The notes: generated from the sequence alone by a model not told the origin. Positions 18,676 through 27,673 are shown, numbered from the stretch's first letter. The stretch: DNA of 64,000 nucleotides from Halomonas aestuarii (GCF_001886615.1 NZ_CP018139.1:3286001-3350000), one strand, 5' to 3'. Translations and numbers: made by a program.

Positions 18676-18683
18676 GGATGCAG

Positions 18684-20594
18684 ATGAGCATGTACCAAGA
18701 CGAGTTCCGGCGCTCCATCGATCAACCCGAGGCCTTCTGGGCCGATCAGGCCAAGCGCATTCCCTGGTTCACCCCACCCTCCACCATCCTCGAGTACGAC
18801 GAGGCGGGCCATGCCCGCTGGTACGTGGATGGCGAGCTCAACATCTGCCATGCGGCCCTGGACCATCATGTCGAGCAGGGGCGCGGCGGCCAGCCGGCCA
18901 TCTACTGGGATTCGCCGGTCACCGGCGGCAAGCGGACCCTCACCTTCGCCGAGATGCGCGACCAGGTGGCCCGCTTCGCCGGTGCCCTGAAGGACCTGGG
19001 GGTGGAGAAGGGCGATCGGGTGGTGATCTACATGCCCATGGTGCCCGAGGCGCTGGTCGCCATGTACGCCTGCGCCCGCCTCGGCGCCATCCACTCGGTG
19101 GTGTTCGGCGGATTCGCGCCCCACGAGCTGGCGGTGCGCATCGAGGACGCCGAGCCGAAGGTCGTGGTGGCCGCCTCCTGCGGCGTCGAGGGTGACCGGG
19201 TCATCCCCTACAAGCCGATCATCGACGCGGCCATCGAGCAGAGCAGCTACAAGCCCGAGGCCTGCGTGGTCCTGCAGCGCGAGCAGCACGCCGCCGAGCT
19301 GGGCGCGATCGACCATGACTGGACCGCCCTGGTCGAGAAGGCCGCACCCGCCGACTGCGTGCCGGTCAAGGGCAGCGACCCGCTCTACATCCTCTATACC
19401 TCCGGGACCACCGGTAAGCCCAAGGGCGTGGTGCGCGACACCGGCGGCTATGCCGTGGCGCTGGCCTACTCCATGGAGACCATCTACGACGTGGCTCCCG
19501 GCGACGTCTTCTTCTCCGCCTCCGACGTGGGCTGGGTGGTTGGCCACTCCTACATCGTCTATGCGCCGCTGCTGCGCGGCTGCACCACCGTGGTCTACGA
19601 GGGCAAGCCGGTGAAGACCCCGGATGCAGGGGCCTTCTGGCGGCTGATCAGCGAGTATCGGGTCAAGAGCTTCTTCACCGCCCCCACCGCCTTCCGCGCC
19701 ATGAAGAAGGAGGATCCGGACGCCACGCTGATGGGCCAGTACGACATCTCCTGCCTCAAGGCCCTGTTCCTGGCCGGCGAGCGGCTCGACCCGCCGACCT
19801 TCCACTGGCTCGACGACCTGATGCAGGTGCCGGTGATCGATCACTGGTGGCAGACCGAGACCGGCTGGCCCATCGCCGCCAACATGCACGGCCTGGAGCC
19901 GATGCCCACCAAGGCCGGCAGCGCGACGGTGCCGGTCCCCGGCTTCGACGTGCAGATCCTCGACCGTCAGGGCGAGCCGTCGGGCCCCATGGAGCAGGGC
20001 AGCGTGGTGATCAAGCAGCCCCTGCCGCCCGGCTGCCTGGCCGGGGTCTGGCGCGACCCGCGTCGCTTCCACAGCGCCTACATGGCGGCCTTCCCCGGCT
20101 ACTACCTCACCGGTGACGGTGGCTACTTCGATGAGGACGGCTACCTCTTCATCATGGGGCGCACCGATGACGTCATCAACATCGCCGGTCATCGCCTCTC
20201 CACCGGCGAGATGGAGGAGGTCGTGGGGGCCCATCCAGCCGTGGCCGAATGCGCGGTGATCGGTATCCACGATGCCCTCAAGGGGCAGCTGCCGGTGGGC
20301 CTGGTGATTCCCAAGGACGGCTTCGAGGGCGACGAGGTGGCGCTGGAGAACGAGCTCATCGCCCTGGTGCGCGAGAAGATCGGCCCCATCGCCTGCTTCA
20401 AGCAGGTCCTGGTGGTCGATCGCCTGCCGAAGACTCGCTCCGGGAAGATCCTGCGCAAGCTGCTGCGCAACATCGCGGACGGTCAGGAGTTCGGCGTGCC
20501 CTCGACCATCGACGACCCGGCGAGCCTGCAGGACGTCCACGAGGCGATGATGGAGCGCCAGGTCGGCGCCGCCCACGAGGCCCGCCAGGTCTGA
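18684..20594 (+). CDS. prpE: Propionate--CoA ligase-type acyl-CoA synthetase (PrpE)
   Basis: 636 aa AMP-forming synthetase, close to the 628-residue enterobacterial PrpE. Motifs: phosphate loop YTSGTTGKPKGVVRD (about 242-256), the acyl-pocket/A5 segment HWWQTETGWP, and the C-terminal catalytic Lys in TRSGKILRK (K588), the residue acylated by Pat in this enzyme class. Three in-frame ATGs (18678, 18684, 18690) are possible; 18684 has AGGA at the best spacing. No prpBCD genes are adjacent, so it may act as a general short-chain acyl-CoA synthetase. Confidence 0.88.
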   Translation: MSMYQDEFRRSIDQPEAFWADQAKRIPWFTPPSTILEYDEAGHARWYVDGELNICHAALDHHVEQGRGGQPAIYWDSPVTGGKRTLTFAEMRDQVARFAGALKDLGVEKGDRVVIYMPMVPEALVAMYACARLGAIHSVVFGGFAPHELAVRIEDAEPKVVVAASCGVEGDRVIPYKPIIDAAIEQSSYKPEACVVLQREQHAAELGAIDHDWTALVEKAAPADCVPVKGSDPLYILYTSGTTGKPKGVVRDTGGYAVALAYSMETIYDVAPGDVFFSASDVGWVVGHSYIVYAPLLRGCTTVVYEGKPVKTPDAGAFWRLISEYRVKSFFTAPTAFRAMKKEDPDATLMGQYDISCLKALFLAGERLDPPTFHWLDDLMQVPVIDHWWQTETGWPIAANMHGLEPMPTKAGSATVPVPGFDVQILDRQGEPSGPMEQGSVVIKQPLPPGCLAGVWRDPRRFHSAYMAAFPGYYLTGDGGYFDEDGYLFIMGRTDDVINIAGHRLSTGEMEEVVGAHPAVAECAVIGIHDALKGQLPVGLVIPKDGFEGDEVALENELIALVREKIGPIACFKQVLVVDRLPKTRSGKILRKLLRNIADGQEFGVPSTIDDPASLQDVHEAMMERQVGAAHEARQV

Positions 20595-20618
20595 CACGCC
20601 TCGTGATACCGCCTCTCG

Positions 20619-20641
20619 ACGCCGCCCCTCGTGGGCGGCGT
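20619..20641 (+). terminator. Terminator-like hairpin after prpE
   Basis: A 9-bp perfect stem ACGCCGCCC / GGGCGGCGT with a 5-base loop (CTCGT) starts 25 bases after the prpE stop. The T-run after it is poor (TGTCATGT), as with other hairpins in this window. Confidence 0.7.
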
Positions 20642-20681
20642 TGTCATGTGGGCTCGTTGCCATGTGGGAAGGGCGCGTCCA

Positions 20682-20710
20682 TGGCCAGTGCGCCGGGCAG
20701 GTCGTATAAT
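20682..20710 (+). promoter_or_regulatory. Sigma-70-type promoter for yhhQ
   Basis: A perfect -10 box TATAAT (20705-20710) is preceded at 17 bases by TGGCCA (20682-20687), four of six matches to TTGACA. It lies 76 bases upstream of the yhhQ start and after the prpE hairpin. Confidence 0.6.
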
Positions 20711-20720
20711 GCTCGGCCCT

Positions 20721-20737
20721 ACTCGCCCCGGGCGAGT
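20721..20737. repeat. Palindrome in the yhhQ leader
   Basis: ACTCGCCC-C-GGGCGAGT is a perfect 8-bp inverted repeat starting about 10 bases after the -10 box of the yhhQ promoter, so at or just after the expected transcription start. It could be a repressor operator or a 5' UTR hairpin. The leader does not show the conserved loops of a preQ1 riboswitch. Confidence 0.5.
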
Positions 20738-20785
20738 GCCGTTCCACGAGGGTTCCCTCACCCCTCCGCAAAAAAGGATGCCGTG

Positions 20786-21469
20786 ATGTTCGTGCTGTCC
20801 GACGCCCAGACCCGCCGCTGCCTGGCGCTGCTGGTCACCTTCCATATCCTGGTCATCGCCGCCAGCAACTACCTGGTGCAGCTGCCGTTCACCCTGCTGG
20901 GCTTCCATACCACCTGGGGCGCGTTCAGCTTTCCCTTCATCTTCCTGGCCACCGACCTCACGGTCCGCCTGTTCGGCAAGGAGACGGCCCGGGCCATCAT
21001 CCTGCGCGTGATGCTGCCCGCGCTGGTGATCTCCTATGTCGTCTCCGTGGTCTTCCCGCGCGGAGGCTTCGCCGGCCTCGAGGCGCTGGGCGAGTGGAAC
21101 CTGTTCGTCGCCCGCATCGCTCTGGCGAGCTTCATGGCCTACGTGCTGGGCCAGCTGCTGGATGTCCAGGTCTTCGATCGGCTGCGTGCCCTCAGGGCCT
21201 GGTGGGTGGCGCCGGCGGTCTCCACGGTGCTCGGCAACCTCGCCGATACCTTCGCCTTCTTCTCCATCGCCTTCCATCGCAGCCCGGACCCCTTCATGGC
21301 CACCCACTGGCCGGAGATCGCCTGGGTCGACTACGTGATCAAGCTCGGCATCAGCCTGGCGTTCTTCCTGCCGCTCTACGGCGTGCTGTTGGCCTGGCTC
21401 AGCCGTCGCCTGGTGGCGGTGACGGGCAGCGATGACCTCATGCCCCACGAGGCGCGCGCGTCTTCCTGA
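20786..21469 (+). CDS. yhhQ: Queuosine-precursor transporter YhhQ
   Basis: 227 aa integral membrane protein of the VUT/YhhQ family with six helices. Characteristic residues include NYLVQLPF near the first helix, FPFIFLATDLTVRLFGK and the last long helix FVDYVIKLGISL-like segment (WVDYVIKLG). In E. coli the protein imports preQ0/preQ1 for queuosine synthesis. It has its own promoter and stands before ybfF in the same direction, 25 bases apart. Confidence 0.88.
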   Translation: MFVLSDAQTRRCLALLVTFHILVIAASNYLVQLPFTLLGFHTTWGAFSFPFIFLATDLTVRLFGKETARAIILRVMLPALVISYVVSVVFPRGGFAGLEALGEWNLFVARIALASFMAYVLGQLLDVQVFDRLRALRAWWVAPAVSTVLGNLADTFAFFSIAFHRSPDPFMATHWPEIAWVDYVIKLGISLAFFLPLYGVLLAWLSRRLVAVTGSDDLMPHEARASS

Positions 21470-21494
21470 ATCCCCTGCAGCCTAGGAGGCTTCC

Positions 21495-22274
21495 ATGCCC
21501 ATCGATCTCAATTTCACCGATACCGGCGGCGACGGCACGCCGCTGGTGGTTGTCCACGGCCTGCTGGGCAGTGCCGACAACTGGCGCTCCCATGCCAAGC
21601 AGTGGCAGCGTCGGCGCCGTGTTATCGCCGTCGACCTGCGCAACCACGGGCGCTCACCGCATGTGGCGGGGATGGGGTACGAGCCCATGGCCGAGGACCT
21701 GCTGGCCCTGCTGGATAGGCTCGACGTCTCTCGGGCCCACCTGCTGGGGCACTCCATGGGCGGCAAGGTGGTGATCAGCCTGGCCAGGCTCGCCCCCGCG
21801 CGGGTGGCCTCGCTGATCGTCGCCGACATCGCCCCGGTGGCCTACGGCCACGATCACGACAGCGTCTTCGCGGCCCTGCGCCGTGTCGAGGCGGGCGAGC
21901 CGACCAACCGTCGCGAGGCCGATGCGCTGCTCGCCGAGCATGTCGAGGAGTCCGCGGTTCGCCTGTTCCTGGCCACCAACCTCGAGCGCGATGACTCTGG
22001 CATCCTGAGGCTGCGCATCGGCCTCGACGAGATCCAGGGCGACTACGAGACCATCATGGGGGAGCCGGCGGGAGAGGGCGCCTTTGATGGGCCGACCCTG
22101 GTGCTGCGCGGCGCGCAGTCGCGCTACGTGACCGACGAGATGCTGCCGGCACTCCGCGAGGTGCTGCCCCAGGCGGAGATCCAGACGCTGGAGGCCGGCC
22201 ACTGGCTGCATGCCGAGCAGCCCGCGGCCTTCCAGGCGGCGGTCAACGGCTTCCTGGAGGCCGTGGAGGGCTAG
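21495..22274 (+). CDS. ybfF: Alpha/beta-hydrolase YbfF (short-chain acyl esterase)
   Basis: 259 aa. Oxyanion region VVVHGLLGSADNWR (about 15-28), nucleophile elbow LLGHSMGGK with Ser at about 93, and the catalytic His in GHWLHAEQP near 235. These are the YbfF features. YbfF hydrolyses short acyl esters and acyl-CoA thioesters in vitro; the physiological substrate is unknown. The ribosome site is AGGAGG. It converges with the NMT1-like gene. Confidence 0.87.
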   Translation: MPIDLNFTDTGGDGTPLVVVHGLLGSADNWRSHAKQWQRRRRVIAVDLRNHGRSPHVAGMGYEPMAEDLLALLDRLDVSRAHLLGHSMGGKVVISLARLAPARVASLIVADIAPVAYGHDHDSVFAALRRVEAGEPTNRREADALLAEHVEESAVRLFLATNLERDDSGILRLRIGLDEIQGDYETIMGEPAGEGAFDGPTLVLRGAQSRYVTDEMLPALREVLPQAEIQTLEAGHWLHAEQPAAFQAAVNGFLEAVEG

Positions 22275-22294
22275 CGGAGCGGCCAGCGGGCCTT

Positions 22295-23494
22295 CTAGCG
22301 GGATGGTGCCCCGGGGTCGATGGCCAGGCGGGACACCGGATGGCGTTCCTCGATCAGGCCGGCCTCGAACAGGTAGTGCTCGAAGCGGCGGTAGCGGCCC
22401 TGGTCCAGGGCCGCGGGGCTCAGGCTCAGGCGTGAGCGGACCTGTCCCCAGGCCTCGCGATTGACCGGGGTGTCGATGCCCGGCTCCGCGGTCGCGATCA
22501 GGCTCCACGCCTCGTCGGGGTGGTTGGCGATCCACACCGTGGCTTCCTCCAGGGCCGACACCAGGCGGCGGATGGCGTCGCGCTGCGGCCCCAGGTGATC
22601 GCGATTGGCCAGCAGCACCAGGCCGTCGTGCAGCGGGATGCCCAGTTCCTCGGTGCGCAGCACCCGTGTCGCCAGGCCCTCGTCGGCCAGCTCGCGGGGC
22701 AGCAGGTGGCGGATCGCGCCGATCACGCCATCCACCCGCTCCTCGCGAAGTGACTCGCCGAGCCGGAAGTGCAATTCCTCGGTCTCGATCTCGTCGTCGC
22801 GAATGCTGGCGTCGTGCAGCAGGGCCGCCAGCAGCACGTCCCGGCTATCGGCGTCGGCATGGCCGATGCGCGTGCCGGCCAGGTCGCCTGGCGCCGTGAT
22901 GTCGCTCTCCTCCGGCACCACCAGGGCGCTCAGCGGCATGGCCACCAGGGTGGCGACACGGACCACGGGCAGGCCGCGATCCACCTCGAGATGCAGCAGG
23001 GGCTGGCGCGCCAGGGCCAGGTCGATCCGCGACGCGGCCAGCAGCTTGACGGGAACATCCGGATCGGCGGGCGTCGAGAGGGTCACCTCCAGTCCGCGGC
23101 TGGCGAACAGGCCGCGCTCCTGGGCCACGTAGAACGCGGCATGTCGGGGGCTGGGATACCAGTCCAGCATCACCTTGAGGGTCGTGACCGGGGGCGGCTC
23201 GATGGGCTCGGCCGGGCGCAGGGCAATGGCCGGCACGCTGGGACGCGAGGGCGTGTCGACCGTGGGACCGCTCGGGGCCGCCCGGTAGCGCTGGCGGATC
23301 GCCTCCCGGGCCGCCTCCTCGGCCAGGGCATCGAGGTCCAGCACCATCACCTCGGTGCCGAGCGGCGGGAAGCCCTCCTGAGCGACGGGGTCCGGGGGTG
23401 AGGCCTCATCCGCGGCCAGCCCGTTCGACAGCAGGCAGGTCGTCGCCAGCAGGGCGATCCAGCGGTGTGGCCGACGACGAACGGGGGGGATCAT
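22295..23494 (-). CDS. NMT1/THI5-like periplasmic binding protein, orphan
   Basis: 399 aa from ATG 23494 (AGGAGT ribosome site). A cleavable Sec signal (about 1-27) precedes a 70-residue low-complexity Pro-rich linker, then the NMT1-like fold: LMLDWYPSPRHAAFYVAQERGLF split over about 105-130, DLALARQPLL, and the C-terminal helix-rich half. This family binds pyrimidine or riboflavin precursors, sulfonates or nitrate. No permease or ATPase gene is adjacent, so the transport partner or a sensory role is undetermined. Confidence 0.8.
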   Translation of the reverse strand: MIPPVRRRPHRWIALLATTCLLSNGLAADEASPPDPVAQEGFPPLGTEVMVLDLDALAEEAAREAIRQRYRAAPSGPTVDTPSRPSVPAIALRPAEPIEPPPVTTLKVMLDWYPSPRHAAFYVAQERGLFASRGLEVTLSTPADPDVPVKLLAASRIDLALARQPLLHLEVDRGLPVVRVATLVAMPLSALVVPEESDITAPGDLAGTRIGHADADSRDVLLAALLHDASIRDDEIETEELHFRLGESLREERVDGVIGAIRHLLPRELADEGLATRVLRTEELGIPLHDGLVLLANRDHLGPQRDAIRRLVSALEEATVWIANHPDEAWSLIATAEPGIDTPVNREAWGQVRSRLSLSPAALDQGRYRRFEHYLFEAGLIEERHPVSRLAIDPGAPSR

Positions 23495-23655
23495 AGAATC
23501 AGGACTCCTGCCATGAGCGGTATCCGGCCTTCCAGTGGTGCCGCGCAAGCTTAACCGCTGCCGGTCCGTCACGGCCAGTCGCCGCCGCCAACGGAAATCG
23601 CCGTCACCGGCGTGGCATGCGATACTGGCCGCTCTCGCAGCCAGGGCAGGACGCC

Positions 23656-25362
23656 ATGGATTCGATCAACAGCCTCTTCCTGCTCAGCGGCTTCCTGCTG
23701 GCCCTGAGCATCCTCGCCAGCCGGCTCTCCTCGATGGCCGGGGTGCCCCTGCTGCTGATCTTCCTGGGCCTGGGCATGCTGGCCGGGGAGGAGGGGCTGC
23801 TCGGCATCCAGTTCGACGACTATTCGCTGGCCTTCCTGATCGGCCACCTGGCGCTGGCCATGATCCTGCTCGACGGCGGCCTGCGCACCCGCCTCAAGAC
23901 CTTCCGCGTCGGCTTCCGGCCGGCGCTCTCCCTTGCCACCCTGGGGGTCTTCATCACCAGCGGCCTGGTGGGCCTGTTCGCGATGTGGGTCTTCGACCTG
24001 GGTCTGGTGCAGGGGCTGCTGGTCGGCGCCATCGTGGGCTCCACCGATGCCGCCGCGGTGTTCTCCATGCTCAGCGGGCGGGGCGTCAACCTCAACGAGC
24101 GGGTCGGGGCGACCCTGGAGATCGAGTCGGGCACCAACGATCCCATGGCGATCTTCCTGACCCTGATGCTGGTGGAGGTGCTGGTCGGTGACATCGGCGG
24201 GGTGGCCGAGACCCTGCTGTTCCTCGTGCAGCAGTTCGGCCTGGGGATCGTCATCGGGGTGGGCGTCGGCTGGCTGAGTGCCCGGCTGCTGAGCTGGGTG
24301 GACCTGGCGCCGGGCCTCTATTCGCTGCTGGCCCTGGGCCTGGGCTTCTGCGTCTTCGGCCTGACCAGTGCACTGGGCGGCAGCGGCTTCCTGGCGATCT
24401 ACCTGGCCGGCCTGATGATCGGCAACCGCCCCGGCCGCCACCTCGCCTTCATCCTGCCGGTGCATGACGGCCTGGCGTGGCTCTCCCAGATCGGCCTCTT
24501 CCTGGTGCTGGGCCTGCTGGTCACGCCCAGCGAGATGCTGGACTATGCGCTGCCGGCGCTGCTGGTGGCCCTGGCGCTGATCTTCGTCGCCCGGCCGCTG
24601 GCGGTGCTGGTCGCCGTCAAGCCCTTCTTCAAGTTCCGCTGGCGGGAGATCGGCTTCATCGCCTGGGTGGGCCTGCGCGGGGCGGTTCCCATCGTGCTGG
24701 CGATCTTCCCGGTGATCGGCGGGGTGGAGAACGCCTCGCTCTACTTCAACGTCGCCTTCGCGGTGGTGCTGTTGTCCCTGCTGATCCAGGGCGGCTCGCT
24801 GCCGTGGATGGCGCGCCGCATGAGGGTCGAGCTGCCCCCCAGCGTCACCCCGAACCACCGCGGGCCGCTGGGCATCCTGCCGGAGAACGACTACGAGATG
24901 TTCGTCTACGAGGTGGAGAACGCCGACCTCGAGGACGTGCCGATCCGGCTGCTGCGCTTTCCCTCCGGGGCCCTGATCTCGGCGCTCTTCCGCGAGCATG
25001 CCATGCTGCATCCCAAGGGCAGCACCCGGCTGCGGCTGGGTGACGTGATCTGCGTGATCGGCCGCACCGACGACCTGCCGGCGCTGAACCGGCTGTTCAA
25101 CGGGGAAGCCAAGCTCAGGCGCGAGCGCGCCTTCTTCGGGACCTTCACCTTCGACGGGGAGGCGCGCATGCGCGACGTCGCCGACGCCTACGGCCTTACC
25201 CTGAGCCCCGGCGAGGAGGACATGACGCTGGCCGAGTTCGTCTCGCTGCGGGTCGGCGGGCACCCGGTGGTGGGCGACGACGTGGATTGGCACGGCATCC
25301 ACTGGGTGGTCAGCGCGATGGACGGCAATCGCGTCACCCGGGTGGGGCTGCGGCTCTACTGA
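23656..25362 (+). CDS. Potassium/proton antiporter (CPA1, YcgO/NhaP2 type)
   Basis: 568 aa. The first 390 residues form the 12-13 helix Na/H-exchanger domain; the ion-binding region is EIESGTNDPMAIF (about 155-167), with the ND pair typical of CPA1 members. A cytoplasmic RCK_C/TrkA_C domain (about 400-480) and a CorC/HlyC-like tail (about 495-568) follow, the NhaP2/CvrA architecture. It probably extrudes K+ in exchange for H+ and helps osmotic and pH adaptation. ATG 23656 follows GGCAGG; an earlier ATG adds 13 atypical residues. Confidence 0.88.
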   Translation: MDSINSLFLLSGFLLALSILASRLSSMAGVPLLLIFLGLGMLAGEEGLLGIQFDDYSLAFLIGHLALAMILLDGGLRTRLKTFRVGFRPALSLATLGVFITSGLVGLFAMWVFDLGLVQGLLVGAIVGSTDAAAVFSMLSGRGVNLNERVGATLEIESGTNDPMAIFLTLMLVEVLVGDIGGVAETLLFLVQQFGLGIVIGVGVGWLSARLLSWVDLAPGLYSLLALGLGFCVFGLTSALGGSGFLAIYLAGLMIGNRPGRHLAFILPVHDGLAWLSQIGLFLVLGLLVTPSEMLDYALPALLVALALIFVARPLAVLVAVKPFFKFRWREIGFIAWVGLRGAVPIVLAIFPVIGGVENASLYFNVAFAVVLLSLLIQGGSLPWMARRMRVELPPSVTPNHRGPLGILPENDYEMFVYEVENADLEDVPIRLLRFPSGALISALFREHAMLHPKGSTRLRLGDVICVIGRTDDLPALNRLFNGEAKLRRERAFFGTFTFDGEARMRDVADAYGLTLSPGEEDMTLAEFVSLRVGGHPVVGDDVDWHGIHWVVSAMDGNRVTRVGLRLY

Positions 25363-25392
25363 GGCGATGCAGCCCTGTCCGGGGGCCGGGGC

Positions 25393-25947
25393 TCACGCCG
25401 GCCGGGTGGCCGCCTTGAGCACCTCAAGCGCCACCTCGACGGCCTGGTCGCCGTCGGCGATCCACACCATGCCGTCCTGGAGGGTGGCGTTCAGGGTCAT
25501 GTTCTTCGCTGCCAGTCCGGCCAGTGACTGCACCGTCGCCGGGGCGACATCGACCACAGTGAGGTTGTCGAGGGCGGCGAGCCTGCCGGCCAGCGCGTCC
25601 CACCAGATCCTGGCGCCATGCCCGCTGTAGAGATAGAGGATGACGTGTCGTGCCCGGCCGCAGGCGCGCCGGAGGCTCTTCTCGTCGGGTTGCCCGAGCT
25701 GGATCCACAGGTCGATGGCGCCGGTGAGGTCCTTGATCCAGAGGTCGGGCTCGTCCTCGGTGCTGACGCCGCGTCCGAAGGCCAGGGCGTCGTCGGCGTT
25801 CAGCGCGAAGGCCAGCAGTCGCACCATCATGCGCTCGTCGGTTTCCGACGGGTGTTGCGCCACGGTGAGGGCGTGCTCCGCGTAGTAGTGTCGGTCCATG
25901 TCGGCGACCTGTAGCTGGACCCTGTGAATCGTTGACTTCAGTGCCAT
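25393..25947 (-). CDS. yaeQ: YaeQ family protein
   Basis: 184 aa, the normal YaeQ length, starting MALKSTIHRVQLQVADMDRH. Further family segments are HPSETDERMMVRLLAFAL and LWIQLGQPDEKSLRRAC. YaeQ has a PD-(D/E)XK nuclease-like fold; biochemical function is unknown. It was reported to compensate for loss of RfaH in E. coli. ATG 25947 was chosen because the family starts there. Confidence 0.88.
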   Translation of the reverse strand: MALKSTIHRVQLQVADMDRHYYAEHALTVAQHPSETDERMMVRLLAFALNADDALAFGRGVSTEDEPDLWIKDLTGAIDLWIQLGQPDEKSLRRACGRARHVILYLYSGHGARIWWDALAGRLAALDNLTVVDVAPATVQSLAGLAAKNMTLNATLQDGMVWIADGDQAVEVALEVLKAATRPA

Positions 25948-26180
25948 CGGCGAGCCTGCGTGTAGGGGGGGGAGTGGGCGCTGCCTCGGCAAGGATGGCC
26001 GCGGAGGTGGAACCCTTGGGCCCGGATCGGGCGTCTCCTGTGCCGATCGGAGAGGGGCGCTTCGGGGGGGAGGGTCTCATGTTTTCCGCCCGCGCCAAAG
26101 CTCGCTCAGCCCAGGCAGCCGCCGATGCTCGGCAGTGACAGCAGGACCTCTTGGACCGTCGTCTGCTGGATGGGCAAACG

Positions 26181-26203
26181 AAAAAGGCGCCCGAAGGCGC
26201 CTT
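26181..26203 (-). terminator. Rho-independent terminator of tRNA-Ser
   Basis: On the minus strand AAGGCGCC-TTCG-GGCGCCTT is followed by a T-run (T7 in total), 14 bases after the tRNA CCA end. UUCG tetraloop, strong stem: the clearest terminator in the window. Confidence 0.92.
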
Positions 26204-26217
26204 GATCGTGAAGCAGG

Positions 26218-26307
26218 TGGCGGAGGGACAGGGATTCGAACCCTGGGAAGGCTCTCACCTTCGCCGGTTTTCAAGACCGGTGCATTCAACCGCTCTGCCA
26301 TCCCTCC
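26218..26307 (-). tRNA. tRNA-Ser (anticodon UGA)
   Basis: 90 bases including an encoded CCA end (26220-26218). Acceptor stem GGAGGGA / TCCCTCC, anticodon stem CCGGT-C-T-TGA-AA-ACCGG, the long variable arm GAAGGTGAGAGCCTTC, and the T-loop GGGTTCGAATCCC. The long variable arm and UGA anticodon identify a class II serine tRNA, reading UCA/UCG/UCU. No integrated element is seen on either side. Confidence 0.96.
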
Positions 26308-26429
26308 GGCTTACGGATGGGCATATTACCAGTTTTCGCCGGCCGGTCAAGAGCCCCTAGGGATCAAGATGTTAGCCCTCGTCCCGCGGTGTGAGGCACA
26401 ATGGGGCATCGCGACTGCAGGAGAGACTC

Positions 26430-26900
26430 ATGCCCGACATCCCGGTAGGCGCCGGCGTTCGCCCGATCCCCGCGGTTTCGGCAGCGGTGGTCAAGGGTGA
26501 CCGTATCCTTATGGTGAGGCGGCGCAATCCGCCCAATGCGGGCAAGATGGCCTTGCCCGGCGGCAAGGTGGAGGCGGGGGAGAGCCTCCAGCAGGCCGCG
26601 GCGAGGGAGCTGCTGGAGGAGACCGGGGTGCTGGCCGCGCCGAGGCGTGTCCTGACCGCCATCGACGTGTTCGATCACGACGACGATGGTGCGCTGGCGA
26701 TGCACTTCGTCATCGTGGTGCTTCAGCTGGAGTGGCAGGGGGGCGTGGAGGCGGCCGCCGACGATGCCACCGAGCTTCGCTGGATGGACCTGGAGGCCCT
26801 GGAGCAGGAGGACGGCGAGGTCTGCGACTCCGCGGCCCGGGTGGCGCGGCGCGTGCTGGAGGAGGCGATGTCCGCAGAAAGCGCGTTGAAGCCAGACTAG
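26430..26900 (+). CDS. Nudix hydrolase, ADP-ribose pyrophosphatase-like
   Basis: 156 aa from ATG 26430, with AGGAGAG five bases before. One Nudix domain, with a complete box from GKVEAGES to RELLEETGV (about 46-68), matching GX5EX7REUXEEXGU. The KMALPGGKVEAGE context and the short length fit ADP-ribose or nucleoside diphosphate derivatives, but substrate cannot be read from sequence. No operon partner. Confidence 0.85.
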   Translation: MPDIPVGAGVRPIPAVSAAVVKGDRILMVRRRNPPNAGKMALPGGKVEAGESLQQAAARELLEETGVLAAPRRVLTAIDVFDHDDDGALAMHFVIVVLQLEWQGGVEAAADDATELRWMDLEALEQEDGEVCDSAARVARRVLEEAMSAESALKPD

Positions 26901-26978
26901 CCAGTCGCTTGCGTCGGGAACATTCTGTGGGCATCCTAGGTCTAGAGCTAGGTCAACCACACAGGGAGCTACCGATCA

Positions 26979-27650
26979 ATGGCTTATCAAGAGACGCAGA
27001 CGACGACACGGCAGCAGACTCAGGCCGTCGGTACCAGCAAGGTCCTGCGTAACACCTATGGCCTGCTGGCGATGACTCTGCTGTTTTCCGCCGTCACGGC
27101 GGGGGCCGCGGTGGCCATGGGTATCGAGCGCATGAACATCCTGGTGTTCTTCATCGGTGCCTACGGCTTGATGTTCCTGGTGCACAAGACCGCCAACTCG
27201 GCCATGGGGCTGCTCGCCACCTTCGCCTTCACCGGGTTCATGGGGTTCACCCTCGGGCCGATCCTGAGTGCCTACCTGACCCTGCCCAACGGTGCCCAGT
27301 TGATCATGACTGCCCTGGGCATGACCGGCATGACCTTCGTCGGCCTGTCGGCGGTCGCGCTGATCACCCGCAAGGACTTCAGCTTCCTGGCCAACTTCCT
27401 GATGGCCGGTGCCATCGTGCTGATCCTGGCCATGGTGGCGGGCATCTTCCTGCAGATTCCCGCGCTGTCGCTGATGGTGTCCGCCGGCTTCGTGCTGTTC
27501 TCCTCCGCGGCCATCCTCTACCAGACCAGCGAGATCGTTCACCGGAGCGGCGAGACCAACTACATCCTCGCCACCATCACCCTCTACGTGTCGATCTACA
27601 ACCTGTTCATCAGCCTGCTGTCCATACTGGGCATCATGAGCCAGGACTGA
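26979..27650 (+). CDS. Bax inhibitor-1 / YccA family membrane protein
   Basis: 223 aa with a hydrophilic N-terminus rich in Gln/Thr (1-20) and seven membrane helices. The family segment KVLRNTYGLLAMTLLFSA and the last-helix acidic pair region FISLLSILGIMSQD at the C-terminus are recognisable. YccA inhibits FtsH in E. coli; related proteins form Ca2+ leak channels. It precedes the tus genes, as in several gammaproteobacteria, but a terminator separates them. Confidence 0.88.
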   Translation: MAYQETQTTTRQQTQAVGTSKVLRNTYGLLAMTLLFSAVTAGAAVAMGIERMNILVFFIGAYGLMFLVHKTANSAMGLLATFAFTGFMGFTLGPILSAYLTLPNGAQLIMTALGMTGMTFVGLSAVALITRKDFSFLANFLMAGAIVLILAMVAGIFLQIPALSLMVSAGFVLFSSAAILYQTSEIVHRSGETNYILATITLYVSIYNLFISLLSILGIMSQD

Positions 27651-27673
27651 CCCCAACGCTGTTGCAGGAACTC

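Noticed and set aside
26218..26307. Integration site for a genomic island at tRNA-Ser
   Set aside because: Both sides are ordinary genes, no repeated tRNA 3' end was found nearby, and the only integrase in the window is 34 kb away.
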